NCBI RefSeq assembly: GCF_019249245.1 | Contig: NZ_JAESDK010000003.1 | Coordinates: 62,001-126,000 of the forward strand | DNA length: 64,000 bases | DNA from: Alteromonas lipotrueiana | GTDB taxonomy: Bacteria; Pseudomonadota; Gammaproteobacteria; Enterobacterales; Alteromonadaceae | Direction of reading: 5' to 3' | Shown here: one piece after another, positions 1-8,961 of the stretch | How the letters are laid out: each line of letters starts with the position of its first letter | Position numbering within the stretch: the stretch's first letter is position 1 | Program-made: the position numbers and the translations under genes | The notes under the pieces: generated by a model | What the model was told of the DNA's origin: nothing | Databases searched by the model: none | What the model saw: the letters and a program-made list of their open reading frames with translations, nothing else

Positions 1-73
1 CAAAAATCTTTTCTCGCGGCACTTGTTTTTCATTTGAAACGGCTTCTGCCACTAACAAAATTTCTTTATTCAT
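1..73 (-). CDS. nusA: Transcription termination/antitermination factor NusA, N-terminus only
   Basis: The first 24 codons are visible on the minus strand, beginning MNKEILLVAEAVSNEKQVPR, which matches the start of NusA. NusA binds RNA polymerase and modulates pausing, termination and antitermination. The rest of the gene lies outside the window. It follows rimP by about 46 bp on the same strand, the conserved rimP-nusA-infB order of proteobacteria. The call rests on the short N-terminal match plus this context, which together are quite specific. Confidence 0.9.
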   Translation of the reverse strand, partial: MNKEILLVAEAVSNEKQVPREKIF

Positions 74-119
74 GTTCGCCTCACTAATGCTTCCTGATAT
101 GAAAGCGCGTGCTGTTCCA

Positions 120-578
120 TTAGTCGAATGTGGGAACAACGTTAGCTTTTTCGATATTCGCCACAGCTAACTGAAACTGCTGGCCATCCACTTCAATACT
201 TACCATGCCGTTATCGCAGGAAAGTAATGGTCCTTTAAAGTTGCGTCTGTTATCCATGGGCATTGTCAGACGAATCTGTACTATTTCACCTACTGCCTGT
301 TCAAAGTGTTTTTCTTTAAACAAAGGGCGATCCATACCCGCAGAAGAAACTTCCAGATTGTATTCGTTGCTGATGGGGTCTTCTACATCCAGAATTGCGC
401 TAACCTGATAACTGACATCCGCACAATCGTCTACGGAGATGCCATTCTCATGCTCGATAAAAACTCTCAAAATCGAGTGTTTACCGGCTCGAACATACTC
501 GACACCCACAAGTTCGAAACCTAAAGCCTCAACCGCAGGCTCCAACATTTCGGTCAGCTTATCTTCAAGCTTTGCCAA
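120..578 (-). CDS. rimP: Ribosome maturation factor RimP
   Basis: RimP assists late 30S subunit maturation in the cytoplasm. The protein carries the family hallmarks: an N-terminal stretch EALGFELVGVEY, then DDCADVSYQVSAILDVED, and the SSAGMDRPL motif near the middle. The frame is open further upstream to an ATG at 617, but that would add 13 residues unlike RimP (MGFRPFFCFW...). I choose the TTG at 578-576 because a TGGAGG Shine-Dalgarno sequence sits about 6 bases before it and the resulting 152 residues match the usual length of about 150. nusA follows on the same strand, so the two are almost certainly co-transcribed. Confidence 0.95.
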   Translation of the reverse strand: MAKLEDKLTEMLEPAVEALGFELVGVEYVRAGKHSILRVFIEHENGISVDDCADVSYQVSAILDVEDPISNEYNLEVSSAGMDRPLFKEKHFEQAVGEIVQIRLTMPMDNRRNFKGPLLSCDNGMVSIEVDGQQFQLAVANIEKANVVPTFD

Positions 579-594
579 TCCTAACCTCCAAAAA

Positions 595-618
595 CAAAAA
601 AAGGGCCTAAAGCCCAAC
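595..618 (-). promoter_or_regulatory. Short hairpin plus U-run in the rimP leader (possible attenuator)
   Basis: Read on the minus strand, the RNA just before the rimP Shine-Dalgarno contains GGGC-UUUAG-GCCC followed by seven U residues, a miniature intrinsic-terminator shape. The stem is only 4 bp, so strength is doubtful. A separate inverted repeat TTGAGC/GCTCAA lies at 637-655. A regulatory role for the rimP-nusA operon is inference. Confidence 0.35.
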
Positions 619-667
619 TGATATTTAACACCCTGTTTGAGCAGCTATGGCTCAATGTCGATACAAC

Positions 668-696
668 AAAAAGCCCCGGACCAGCGGGGCTTTTTG
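668..696. terminator. Bidirectional intrinsic terminator
   Basis: AAAAAGCCCCG-gaccag-CGGGGCTTTTT forms a strong GC stem with A/T runs on both sides. On the minus strand it lies downstream of the HD-GYP regulator gene and upstream of rimP, so it most likely ends the MHYT-kinase/HD-GYP transcript. Confidence 0.8.
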
Positions 697-865
697 GAAA
701 AAACTGAACCCAAACTACCAAACCGGCAGTTGCACACATTTTTTAATACGATACTTATCGTTAATTAAAAAATGGCTGAAACCAAATAATACCCGAAGGT
801 ATCTTTACTTCAGCTGGTTATGTGGCCATAGTATACTGACTCTGACCGCACTTGGCAACCTCAGG

Positions 866-1858
866 TTACTCCTCTTCCCAACGTGCTTTTATTGTCAGTA
901 TTTCATCCAAATTTTGTTCCAGCAGTTCTATTAGCCGGGGCTCAAAGTGTCGGCCTTTTTGCGCGTTCATCTCGGCCAGGGTCTCCTCTATGCTCCAGGC
1001 TTCCTTATAAGGGCGTTTGCTGGTGAGAGCATCAAAAACATCGGCAACCGCTACAATTCGGCCTTCAACAGGTATTTGTTCGCCTTTCAAGCCATACGGA
1101 TAACCACTTCCATCCCATTTTTCATGATGCGTTAATGCCACTGATTTAGCAATTTGTAACAGTTTGGAGTCCGCATCGCCCAGAATTTCTGCGCCAATAA
1201 GCGGATGTGTTTTCATAATATCGAATTCTTCGTTTGTCAGCCTGGCTGGTTTTTGCATAATGGCATCGGGAATTCCTATTTTTCCAATGTCATGCATAGG
1301 TGCGGCGTGTAGTAAAATATCGGCTTGCGCGGGGGTGAAACCGTAGGCCAGTGCTAACACCTTAGAAAAGTGGCTCATGCGTAAAACATGCATGCCGGTT
1401 TCGTTATCTTTGTATTCAGCGGCCCTGCCTAACCGTTGAATAATCTGCATACGGGTGCGGCGTAATTCGTCCGCTTGAACCAACGACAGATGGGTTTTAA
1501 CTCGCGCCAGCACCACTGAGGGCGATATGGGCTTGGTGACGTAGTCTACTCCCCCCACTTCAAAGCCCCGTGTTTCATCGTGTTCATCACTTAATGCGGT
1601 AACAAATATCACAGGTATTGCACTTGTTTTACGCTGTTCTTTTAAAGTTTGACACACCTCGAAGCCGGTCATGCCCGGCATCATCACATCCAGTAAAATG
1701 AGTTCAGGCAGCTGAGTGGTGGCTAACCGTAGTGCTTCTTCGCCATTTTTGGCAAAGATTAAGTGATAATAAGGGGCTAGAAGCTGTTTTAGTACGCGTA
1801 AATTAACGGGTTCATCATCTACCAGCAATAACGTAGCGGTTCGTTCCGTGTTTAGCAT
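866..1858 (-). CDS. Response regulator with HD-GYP c-di-GMP phosphodiesterase domain
   Basis: The N-terminal half (about residues 8-125) is a receiver domain with acidic residues D14/D15, the phospho-acceptor D57 in LILLDVMMPG, and the conserved lysine in YVTKPISP. The C-terminal half (about 150-315) is an HD-GYP domain with HDIGKIGIPD and GSGYPYGLKGEQIP, so both the HD pair and the GYP triad are intact. HD-GYP proteins of this RpfG-like architecture hydrolyse c-di-GMP under control of phosphorylation. The gene begins 3 bp after the stop of the MHYT hybrid kinase, which strongly suggests that the kinase signals to this output protein. Confidence 0.93.
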   Translation of the reverse strand: MLNTERTATLLLVDDEPVNLRVLKQLLAPYYHLIFAKNGEEALRLATTQLPELILLDVMMPGMTGFEVCQTLKEQRKTSAIPVIFVTALSDEHDETRGFEVGGVDYVTKPISPSVVLARVKTHLSLVQADELRRTRMQIIQRLGRAAEYKDNETGMHVLRMSHFSKVLALAYGFTPAQADILLHAAPMHDIGKIGIPDAIMQKPARLTNEEFDIMKTHPLIGAEILGDADSKLLQIAKSVALTHHEKWDGSGYPYGLKGEQIPVEGRIVAVADVFDALTSKRPYKEAWSIEETLAEMNAQKGRHFEPRLIELLEQNLDEILTIKARWEEE

Positions 1859-1861
1859 CGG

Positions 1862-4800
1862 TTATACCTCTTCTGCAACGCTTTGCAGTTGGGCCAACAA
1901 TAATTGTAGCTTATCGGCCGCGTTTTCAAACTCAAAGTCGTCAATATCGGTGATGATATCTTGTAGTTCATGATTGTAATGGCCCGCTGGCATCGCCTGT
2001 ACCGCTTCTAAATGTGCTTCGTTCACCTGGTTTTGAACCACACTGGTATGCAATGCCTGAACCGCTCGTCGTAATGGATCTGCATCAAAATTACCGTTTT
2101 CTTTTTTAACATCGGCGACGTTGTTAAGTGCCGACTCTGCGCGTAGATGCTTAACCTGAAATGTGAGCATCTCAATAAGATCCTGCGCTTTACTTGTTTG
2201 AGTCGCGCTTTGCTCAAGCTGTCTGAAGCTGGTCATCAACAAGTTAAGCCCTAAATTTCCGGTCACGCCTTTTAGCGAATGACTCACCGATTTAATGGTT
2301 TGAATATCGCCCGTGGCCACCGCGTTTTGCAACGTGGCAAACGAGGTATCAAACCCACTCAAAAAACGATTAATCTCAACAATATGGGTGGCTTTGTCGC
2401 CCCACAAAAGCTCACCTTTTGCCCAGTCGACCATATGAACCTGATCAGCGTCTACCAGCTCAGTAGTCGTCGGCTCGGGGATAGCATCAATAAGACCTAA
2501 AACACGGGCCATTTCGCGGTTAAGCTGTTCGTAATCAACGGGCTTGTTGGCAAAGCCTTCCATACCCGCTTCCATTGCAGCGGTTTTGTCCTGCACCAAG
2601 ACACTTGCGGTTAACGCAATAATCGGTAACGTTGGCAACTTTGTTTGTTGTTCGAACGCTCTACGCTGGCGCGCCGCGCTCAGACCATCAAGCACCGGCA
2701 TTTGCAAGTCCATCAACACCAGATCAAATTTATGGCAGGCCATTAAATCTACCGCTTCCTGACCATTTCTGGCTACCTCTGTGCTATGTCCGTGACGCTT
2801 AAGCATCAGACAAATCAGGTCAATATTTTGTTTAATATCATCAACCACCAGAATGTGCTGAGGCGGCACTTCCAGTTCGCTGTCGCTAATACATCGCTCG
2901 TTAGCTTTTGCTATCGCCAGAGGTAATTCAAAATAAAATTCGCTGCCCTGTTCAGGTTCGCTTTTAGCCGAAATTTTCCCGCCCATCAACTCTACCAATT
3001 GTTTGCTGATGGTCGTTCCCAAACCCGTGCCGCCAAATTTTCGACTCATGGTGGCATCGGCCTGCGCAAAAGCATCAAATACGCGCGATAACTGGTCCTT
3101 ACTCATCCCAATTCCGGTATCGCGGATCGTAAAGCCGACCCAACCAGGTGCTGCTGGCCCTACTTTTAACGTAATGCTGCCCTGACTGGTAAATTTAACC
3201 GCATTGTTAATAAGGTTGCCAAGAACCTGGCGAATACGCTCAGGAGCCCCGTTATAGGCGGGCTTCAAACCGTCTTCCATAACAATTTCAAGCTCTAACG
3301 ACTTACGCTTTGCTTCAAGCCAGAAAGTACTGATCACGGTGTCAACTTCTTCGCTTAGAATAAAGTTACGCAATTCTAAGTCGAGTTTGCCTTTATCAAG
3401 TTTGGCGCTATCTAGTATGTCATTTAATAAATGCAGCAGCGATCGGGCCGAACGGTTAATGTTAACCACATGCTTGTGTTGCTCTTTGTTCAACTTCTCA
3501 TGCAGCATAATGTCACTAAAGCCGATGATGGCATTCATTGGTGTGCGAATTTCATGGCTCATATTTGCCAAAAAGGCAGAGCGCGACGCGGCGGCCTGCT
3601 CAGCGCCTACCTTTGCTTCAACCAGTTCTTCTTCCATAATACGGCGTTCGGTAATATCAAAAATGAAACCATCTAGCCAACTTACACCTTCGTCTTCACT
3701 TTTAACCTCAACACCCTGCTCTCTAAACCACCGAATGCTGCCATCGCGATGAATAATTCGATACTCAAGTACAAATGAGCTTTGCGACTGGATGGCTTTT
3801 TTAATACGTGAAAGATCGTCCGGGTGATAGAGATCCATAAAGCTACGTCGGGGGTTGGGTAAAACAAAGTCGCTGGCTGGATACCCTGTCATACTTTTCA
3901 CCGCATCGGAGATAAAAAGCATCGGCCAGCCTGGTTCTTCTAAGCATCGATAGGCAAGGCCAGGAACATTATTAAAAAACGACCTGAACTTTGCTTCGTT
4001 GCTACGCAGCTTTCTTTCCATTTCGATGCGCTCACGAATATCGCTTATAAAGGCAACAAAGTAGTGCATACCAGCAACTTTTGTATGGCCAACACCCACC
4101 CTTACAGGAATAAAGTCTCGGGCTTTATTTAAAATTCTGACTTCTTTTGTTCCGCCAAGCAGTTCACTACCCATAGCGTGGAGGCTATTGGTCACCAACG
4201 CCTGATCGTATAAGTAACGGCGATACTCTGGAATAAGTTTTCGAACATTCTGGTCAATTAGTTCATCCCGGTGATAACCGGTAATATCGCAGACCGCATT
4301 GTTGGCATTGATGATATCGCCTTTACTATCAAAGGTAAGAATGCCATCAACAGCAGTATCCATCATAGCCAACAAGGTACGCTGACTGTGGTTGGCTTTT
4401 TTAGAGGCGTTTCGGTATTTAACCAAAAGAGTTACGCCCAATACAATTGTGATAAAAATGACAATGACTAAAGCGACGGCAGCGGCGAGAAATATCGAGA
4501 TCTCCCCGTGTTCACTGGGTATTTCTGCATTGGAGGGAGCAACAAAACGGGCGGCGGTCATGCCGGTATAGTGCATCGCACAATTTGCCAGGCCCATAAC
4601 CACACTGGCGGCACCCACAATACGATAACGCGTACCGGCGAAGCGCTTCAGGCGTGATAAACCAAATCGAATCCAAATAGCCAACATGGCTAAACCCATA
4701 GCCACTACAATTGATAAACCGAAAAACCACGGGCTATATTTGAGCAAAGCCGACATTTCCATGGCCGACATACCGGTATAGTGCATCGCACCAATTCCCG

Positions 4801-5203
4801 CACCGGTTAAGAATCCGCCGGTTAAAATTTGGCGCACAGCAATAGATTGGCCGGTGAGGATAGACAGCGCTACCCACCCGGCAATCCATCCTGGAATGTA
4901 CGAAAGAAACGTAGTCCACAAGTCGTAGTTTACCGGCGTACCCAAATCAAAGGCCAGCATGCCTACGAAGTGCATGCCCCAGATACCGGTACCCAGGGCC
5001 ATACTACCGACCGCCAGTAAAGTATGTCTTTGTAAAACACTGGAAACTAGAGCCGCCTGATTAGCAACAGTAAATGCCATAAACGATGCGAAAACAGCAA
5101 TCGTTACTGACAGTAAAACAAGCGAAGAAGAATATGCGCCGGACAGCACAATTGCATTAGCAGGGATTTGAAAATACCCTAGCGCCCACTCGAAAAACTG
5201 CAT
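1862..5203 (-). CDS. MHYT-sensor hybrid histidine kinase (MHYT-PAS-PAS-HisKA-HATPase-REC-HPt)
   Basis: This 1113-residue membrane kinase starts with a multi-spanning MHYT sensor (about residues 1-265) holding three repeats: GMHFVGM, AMHYTGM and AMHYTGM. MHYT domains are proposed to sense diatomic gases or redox through bound copper. Two PAS domains follow (about 275-395 and 405-525), then a HisKA H-box MSHEIRTPMNAIIGF, an ATPase domain with NLINNAVKFT, DTGIGM and GGTGLG, a receiver domain with HILVVDD and VLMDLQMPVLDG, and a C-terminal HPt domain with SHSLKGVTGNLG. It therefore contains a complete His-Asp-His relay in one chain. The likely Asp target is the HD-GYP protein encoded immediately downstream. 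The sensed ligand is unknown. Confidence 0.93.
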   Translation of the reverse strand: MQFFEWALGYFQIPANAIVLSGAYSSSLVLLSVTIAVFASFMAFTVANQAALVSSVLQRHTLLAVGSMALGTGIWGMHFVGMLAFDLGTPVNYDLWTTFLSYIPGWIAGWVALSILTGQSIAVRQILTGGFLTGAGIGAMHYTGMSAMEMSALLKYSPWFFGLSIVVAMGLAMLAIWIRFGLSRLKRFAGTRYRIVGAASVVMGLANCAMHYTGMTAARFVAPSNAEIPSEHGEISIFLAAAVALVIVIFITIVLGVTLLVKYRNASKKANHSQRTLLAMMDTAVDGILTFDSKGDIINANNAVCDITGYHRDELIDQNVRKLIPEYRRYLYDQALVTNSLHAMGSELLGGTKEVRILNKARDFIPVRVGVGHTKVAGMHYFVAFISDIRERIEMERKLRSNEAKFRSFFNNVPGLAYRCLEEPGWPMLFISDAVKSMTGYPASDFVLPNPRRSFMDLYHPDDLSRIKKAIQSQSSFVLEYRIIHRDGSIRWFREQGVEVKSEDEGVSWLDGFIFDITERRIMEEELVEAKVGAEQAAASRSAFLANMSHEIRTPMNAIIGFSDIMLHEKLNKEQHKHVVNINRSARSLLHLLNDILDSAKLDKGKLDLELRNFILSEEVDTVISTFWLEAKRKSLELEIVMEDGLKPAYNGAPERIRQVLGNLINNAVKFTSQGSITLKVGPAAPGWVGFTIRDTGIGMSKDQLSRVFDAFAQADATMSRKFGGTGLGTTISKQLVELMGGKISAKSEPEQGSEFYFELPLAIAKANERCISDSELEVPPQHILVVDDIKQNIDLICLMLKRHGHSTEVARNGQEAVDLMACHKFDLVLMDLQMPVLDGLSAARQRRAFEQQTKLPTLPIIALTASVLVQDKTAAMEAGMEGFANKPVDYEQLNREMARVLGLIDAIPEPTTTELVDADQVHMVDWAKGELLWGDKATHIVEINRFLSGFDTSFATLQNAVATGDIQTIKSVSHSLKGVTGNLGLNLLMTSFRQLEQSATQTSKAQDLIEMLTFQVKHLRAESALNNVADVKKENGNFDADPLRRAVQALHTSVVQNQVNEAHLEAVQAMPAGHYNHELQDIITDIDDFEFENAADKLQLLLAQLQSVAEEV

Positions 5204-5423
5204 GTTGTTCTGACATCCCTTTGTAATATAGGTGCTAGTGTAATAAAAAATTCAATAGCTGATTTCAGTTGTTCAAATACAACTTTTTTAATGTCGGTAT
5301 TTTAGCAATTCAAAGGACTGGCGGGGGTATAATAGTTTTCGTTAATGTATTGGAACCAATACGAAAAAATAAAAAGCAGGCCAATAGATATAAATTTTGA
5401 AGTATTAAAGCGATAAACAAAAA

Positions 5424-5446
5424 AGGCCACTCGATAAGAGTGGCCT
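5424..5446 (-). terminator. Intrinsic terminator of the tRNA-fMet pair
   Basis: On the minus strand GGCCACTC-TTATC-GAGTGGCC is a perfect 8-bp stem followed by seven T residues, immediately after the second tRNA in transcription order. Confidence 0.9.
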
Positions 5447-5452
5447 CAAATG

Positions 5453-5529
<77 letters not shown>

Positions 5530-5595
5530 CCAGAAATATTGTTACAACATTAACTGTTGTGAGTACTAAACGTACTTTATAGCAACTGTTCGGTT

Positions 5596-5672
<77 letters not shown>

Positions 5673-5730
5673 TCCGAACTAACCTTGAGTGACTCAGCGT
5701 TTAATGACTGGCTTCGCTCAAGTGGTGCGT

Positions 5731-5758
5731 ATTATACATAGCCGCGAAGACTTGGCAA
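5731..5758 (-). promoter_or_regulatory. Sigma-70 promoter of the tandem tRNA-fMet genes
   Basis: On the minus strand TTGCCA (5758-5753) and a perfect TATAAT (5736-5731) are separated by 16 bp. The bases after the -10 box (ACGCACCAC) are GC-rich, as in promoters under stringent control. The transcript would start about 50 bases before the first tRNA. Confidence 0.85.
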
Positions 5759-5855
5759 GGGCCCTATTCGTTTATTTATTCAGAACGTGTTTGTTCGATG
5801 AATAATTAATCGAAGTGAGTGTTATTCACCCGTTATTGCTAACTCGATGCTTTTA

Positions 5856-6158
5856 TTATCTGAACTTTTCCATTTTTTCAGCTAACTTAAAATCTAATTC
5901 GCTTAAACCGTTTACATCGTGTGTAGTCAGACGAACGTCCACCTTATTATAGACATTAAACCATTCAGGATGGTGGCGAAGTTTTTCAGCCCATATTGCC
6001 ATTTGTGACATCCAGCCAAAGGCTCGAATAAAGCTTTTAAATTTAAACGTCTTTTTAATACAGTCACCTTCACGCTCCCAAAGAACATCATCAGAACACA
6101 ATTTATTCAGTTCATCTAAAGCGCGGTTAATTTGCTCGTCTTTCATTTTTGTGGTCAT
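5856..6158 (-). CDS. phhB: Pterin-4a-carbinolamine dehydratase (PhhB/DCoH family)
   Basis: This 100-residue protein shows the family signature [14 protein letters not shown] at about residues 62-75, followed by [13 protein letters not shown]. The tandem histidines and the later TH are the catalytic residues that dehydrate 4a-hydroxytetrahydrobiopterin, regenerating the cofactor of phenylalanine hydroxylase. No phenylalanine hydroxylase gene is nearby, so its partner must lie elsewhere or its role may be different. A second in-frame ATG four codons in is an alternative start, and neither has a strong Shine-Dalgarno sequence. It is monocistronic here. Confidence 0.9.
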   Translation of the reverse strand: MTTKMKDEQINRALDELNKLCSDDVLWEREGDCIKKTFKFKSFIRAFGWMSQMAIWAEKLRHHPEWFNVYNKVDVRLTTHDVNGLSELDFKLAEKMEKFR

Positions 6159-6468
6159 GATGTTTTTCCGTTATTGATGTGAAGATTGATGCCTATATGA
6201 ATGTTTAGCAAATTAGTAGGGGTGAATCGACCTTACGGTTCTCAAACACAGCATTTCATGCCCTTTCATTTGCCAAAAAAACTTTACAAGCTTTGTACAG
6301 TAATGCGTTTTCTTACCACAAACTATTGCCCATTAACCATCCTGTTTTTACAAGATTGTATTAATGTAAATCTATTTTATGACTTTATGCCTATAAACAC
6401 ATACTTATATAGAAATCGCTATTTATACAAAGGCTGCATCGGCGCTGGTAGTAAAGATAAGGAGCTGC
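6159..6468. other. Intergenic region between divergent phhB and the MscS gene
   Basis: About 310 bp of AT-rich sequence between divergent genes. It must hold the promoters of both. I see no convincing -35/-10 pair, hairpin or small gene. The open frame running across it into the MscS gene has no family resemblance. Confidence 0.5.
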
Positions 6469-7455
6469 ATGGATTTTCCTCAGGTAAACGAAGTTTACTC
6501 GTTGATAAACGACAAGTTAGAAATTTGGCTTGAAGAGGGCATCAAGCTTTTACCCAATCTCGTGGTGGCTATTTTTATTGCGATATTGTTTGGCATAGTA
6601 TCCAAGATTGCCGGCAAACTTATACAGAGGTTACTTCGCAGTGCCTTTGAGTCAAGACAAATCGCCGACCTTATTACCGCGATATTCAAGGTCATTATTC
6701 TTGTTGCCGGTATGTTTATTGCGCTTGACTTTGTAGGGCTACAAGGAACGGTCACATCGCTTTTAGCCGGTGCGGGTATTGTCGGACTTGCCATTGGTTT
6801 TGCGTTTCAGGACATTACAGAAAACTTTATTGCCGGTATTGCTATGGGCATTCGCAAGCCGTTTCAAATTGGCGATGTTATTGAGGCTGAAGGAGTGTTT
6901 GGCAATGTTGAAGCCATTAACTTAAGAAACACTCTGGTAACCACCTTCCACGGTCAACGCGAAATCATTCCCAACAAAATATTATTTCGAAACGTAATGA
7001 CGAATTATTCGGCATTGGGGGTTCGCCGGATAGAGATTCCGGTAGGCATTTCGTATGCCGATGATCCTGCTCGCACACGCGACATATTAAAAGAAGCCTT
7101 AAATAAAAAAGATTACGTAATCAATAAGGAAGAAACCACCGTATACGCTAAGGGCTTTGGAGACTCAAGTATAGATTTGTTGGTTTGGTTCTGGATTAAG
7201 TATCCCGGCGAAACCGGCTTTATGGAAGCGCGTCACGATGCGGTAGTGGCTATACATCGTGCCTTAAAAGATGCCGACATCCTTATTCCATTTCCTATTC
7301 GTACATTGGATTTTGATGCTAAAGGCGGCACTAAACTCGATACGATGCTGAGTTCCGGTCAGTCCGAAACTCACTCAGATAACGACGCTAATATAAGAAG
7401 TAGCGCCAATAGTAACTCGTCTGCCGAAGCAAGTAATGCCGATGCAGACCGTTAA
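6469..7455 (+). CDS. Small-conductance mechanosensitive channel, MscS family
   Basis: The 328-residue inner-membrane protein has hydrophobic segments at about residues 28-50, 68-90 and 93-120. The last contains the glycine/alanine-rich pore helix (LLAGAGIVGLAIGFAFQ) typical of MscS TM3. It is followed by the beta-domain motif PFQIGDVIEAEGVFGNVEAI and the RNTLVTTFHGQREIIPN stretch. MscS channels open on membrane tension to release solutes during hypo-osmotic shock. The start is supported by TAAGGAG seven bases upstream. The last 40 or so residues are a Ser/Asn/Asp-rich, probably disordered tail. An entericidin-like lipoprotein gene follows 24 bp later, probably on the same transcript. Confidence 0.93.
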   Translation: MDFPQVNEVYSLINDKLEIWLEEGIKLLPNLVVAIFIAILFGIVSKIAGKLIQRLLRSAFESRQIADLITAIFKVIILVAGMFIALDFVGLQGTVTSLLAGAGIVGLAIGFAFQDITENFIAGIAMGIRKPFQIGDVIEAEGVFGNVEAINLRNTLVTTFHGQREIIPNKILFRNVMTNYSALGVRRIEIPVGISYADDPARTRDILKEALNKKDYVINKEETTVYAKGFGDSSIDLLVWFWIKYPGETGFMEARHDAVVAIHRALKDADILIPFPIRTLDFDAKGGTKLDTMLSSGQSETHSDNDANIRSSANSNSSAEASNADADR

Positions 7456-7479
7456 TATCACTATAGAAGGAAACATAAA

Positions 7480-7647
7480 ATGACATCACTTTTAGATTCA
7501 AAACAGCTTAGAAACCGTTCTTTTGTTGTACTTGCTGCTTTTTTAGCATCAATGTTAGCCGGTTGTTCAACCATGGAAGGCGCAGGTGAAGACATCGAAG
7601 ACGCAGGTGAAGAGGTTTCAGAAGCGGCTGAAGATGCCTCAAATTAA
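7480..7647 (+). CDS. Entericidin-like small lipoprotein
   Basis: A 55-residue protein starting MTSLLDSKQLRNRSFVVLAA. A hydrophobic signal sequence ends in a lipobox LAGC, so it should be lipidated at Cys29. The mature part has the entericidin EcnA/B-like pattern GAGEDIEDAGEEVSEAAED. Entericidins are small envelope lipoproteins, some linked to toxin/antidote behaviour in stationary phase, but most homologues are uncharacterised. An AGAAGG Shine-Dalgarno precedes the ATG. It lies 24 bp after the MscS gene and is followed by a strong terminator, so a two-gene envelope-stress transcript is plausible. Confidence 0.82.
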   Translation: MTSLLDSKQLRNRSFVVLAAFLASMLAGCSTMEGAGEDIEDAGEEVSEAAEDASN

Positions 7648-7666
7648 TGTGCACTGATTAACGCAA

Positions 7667-7695
7667 AGCGGGCAGTCCTGAGCTGCTCGCTTTTT
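7667..7695 (+). terminator. Intrinsic terminator after the MscS/lipoprotein genes
   Basis: AGCGGGCAG-tcctgag-CTGCTCGCT is a 9-bp stem (one G-T pair) followed by a T run. Confidence 0.88.
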
Positions 7696-7877
7696 ATCCC
7701 ACCTACTTGACTTGCTCGTGTATTTGTCCGCTAGTTTCCCTTCCCCACTCTTTTAAAAAGCCATAGGTGCTAACAAAAGCAGAAATAATAACGTTAATTG
7801 CTATTAGTCTGTTGAATGATGTCAGGTTTTATTAATAAAATGTGATGATGGATGTTCATTGAAGCGAATAATCAGTC

Positions 7878-8807
7878 TTGGAAAAATCTCGTAATTCTTT
7901 ACCTGTTAATTTAAATCGCATTGACCTTAATTTATTTGCGGTCTTTGATGCGATTTACACTGCAGGCAGTTTGACTAAAGCTGCAGATGTATTGTGCATT
8001 ACACAGCCCGCGGTAAGTAATTCATTAGCACGCTTGCGCGACATGCTGAGCGACCCGCTGTTTGTCCGAACCGGTCATAGCATGACACCTACCCCCGTCG
8101 CTCAGAATATTATCGTTCCGGCGCGTGAAGCGCTTAAATTATTGCGAACCAGTGTTCAGGATAGCCACACTTTCAATCCTTTAACCTCTGAAAAAGCCTT
8201 CAATTTTGCCAGTAGAGATTTGCTAGAAGTCAGTATTATGCCGCGTCTTATGGCTCGTTTACAAAGTGCGGCTCCTGGAATAAGCCTCACAAACTATGAA
8301 GTAAACCGCCCTAATGTAGTTTCAGCCATGGCCAGCGGCAGTCTGGATTTTTTTGCGGACGCCTCGACATTTACTGATGCTCATCTTTGTAAGCAAAAAA
8401 TTGCCGATGACAATTTTGTTGTACTTGCCAGAAAAAATCACCCGGCTCTAACCGAAGGTATCAACCTGGATATTTTTTTGAGGCTGGGGCACATTAATGT
8501 ATCACAGCGAAAGTCTGGCCCCGGGCCTATTGATATCGCATTAGATAAACTAGGCAAACGCCGGCGTATTGTAATGCGTGGTCAGCATTTTCTGACTGTA
8601 CCCAGCACGGTGGTAAAAACGGATTTAATTACCTGCATGCCTTATCACTTAGCTAAACACTACGACCTGGACATTTTTGAACTGCCTTTTACATTGCCTC
8701 CTATAGAGTACTTTTTATATTGGCATGTGAGCGCCGATCACGATCAGGCTCATAGATGGATGCGAGAACAGATTCTTAGTGTGGCCCAGGCTTTTCAACC
8801 TCATTAA
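7878..8807 (+). CDS. LysR-family transcriptional regulator
   Basis: The 309-residue protein has an N-terminal winged helix-turn-helix (about residues 15-75: DLNLFAVFDAIYTAGSLTKA, ITQPAVSNSLARLRD, DPLFVRTGHSMTPT), then a periplasmic-binding-like effector domain. The start is a TTG at 7878; no ATG lies near the conserved N-terminus and the Shine-Dalgarno sequence is weak, so the exact start is uncertain. The neighbours on both sides are on the same strand but unrelated, so the target genes cannot be read from context. The effector is unknown. Confidence 0.88.
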   Translation: MEKSRNSLPVNLNRIDLNLFAVFDAIYTAGSLTKAADVLCITQPAVSNSLARLRDMLSDPLFVRTGHSMTPTPVAQNIIVPAREALKLLRTSVQDSHTFNPLTSEKAFNFASRDLLEVSIMPRLMARLQSAAPGISLTNYEVNRPNVVSAMASGSLDFFADASTFTDAHLCKQKIADDNFVVLARKNHPALTEGINLDIFLRLGHINVSQRKSGPGPIDIALDKLGKRRRIVMRGQHFLTVPSTVVKTDLITCMPYHLAKHYDLDIFELPFTLPPIEYFLYWHVSADHDQAHRWMREQILSVAQAFQPH

Positions 8808-8961
8808 TAACGTCCGGTTGTGCCGGCGAAAAGTACCCGGCTTATCGTTTTTCATTCTTATGTATATTCCCTTGCACGCCAGCTATTTTAATCTTTGCTT
8901 TACTTACCTGTACGTCAGCTGTGTTCTGACATCTAAGCATTAAACGCCCGACGAGGATACT

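Noticed and set aside
620-860. tRNA gene upstream of rimP, as in the E. coli metY-rimP order
   Set aside because: No cloverleaf, anticodon loop or CCA end is visible on either strand; only hairpins are present.
6201-6533. 110-codon frame overlapping the start of the MscS gene
   Set aside because: It runs through AT-rich intergenic sequence and out of frame into a clear gene. It has no family resemblance.
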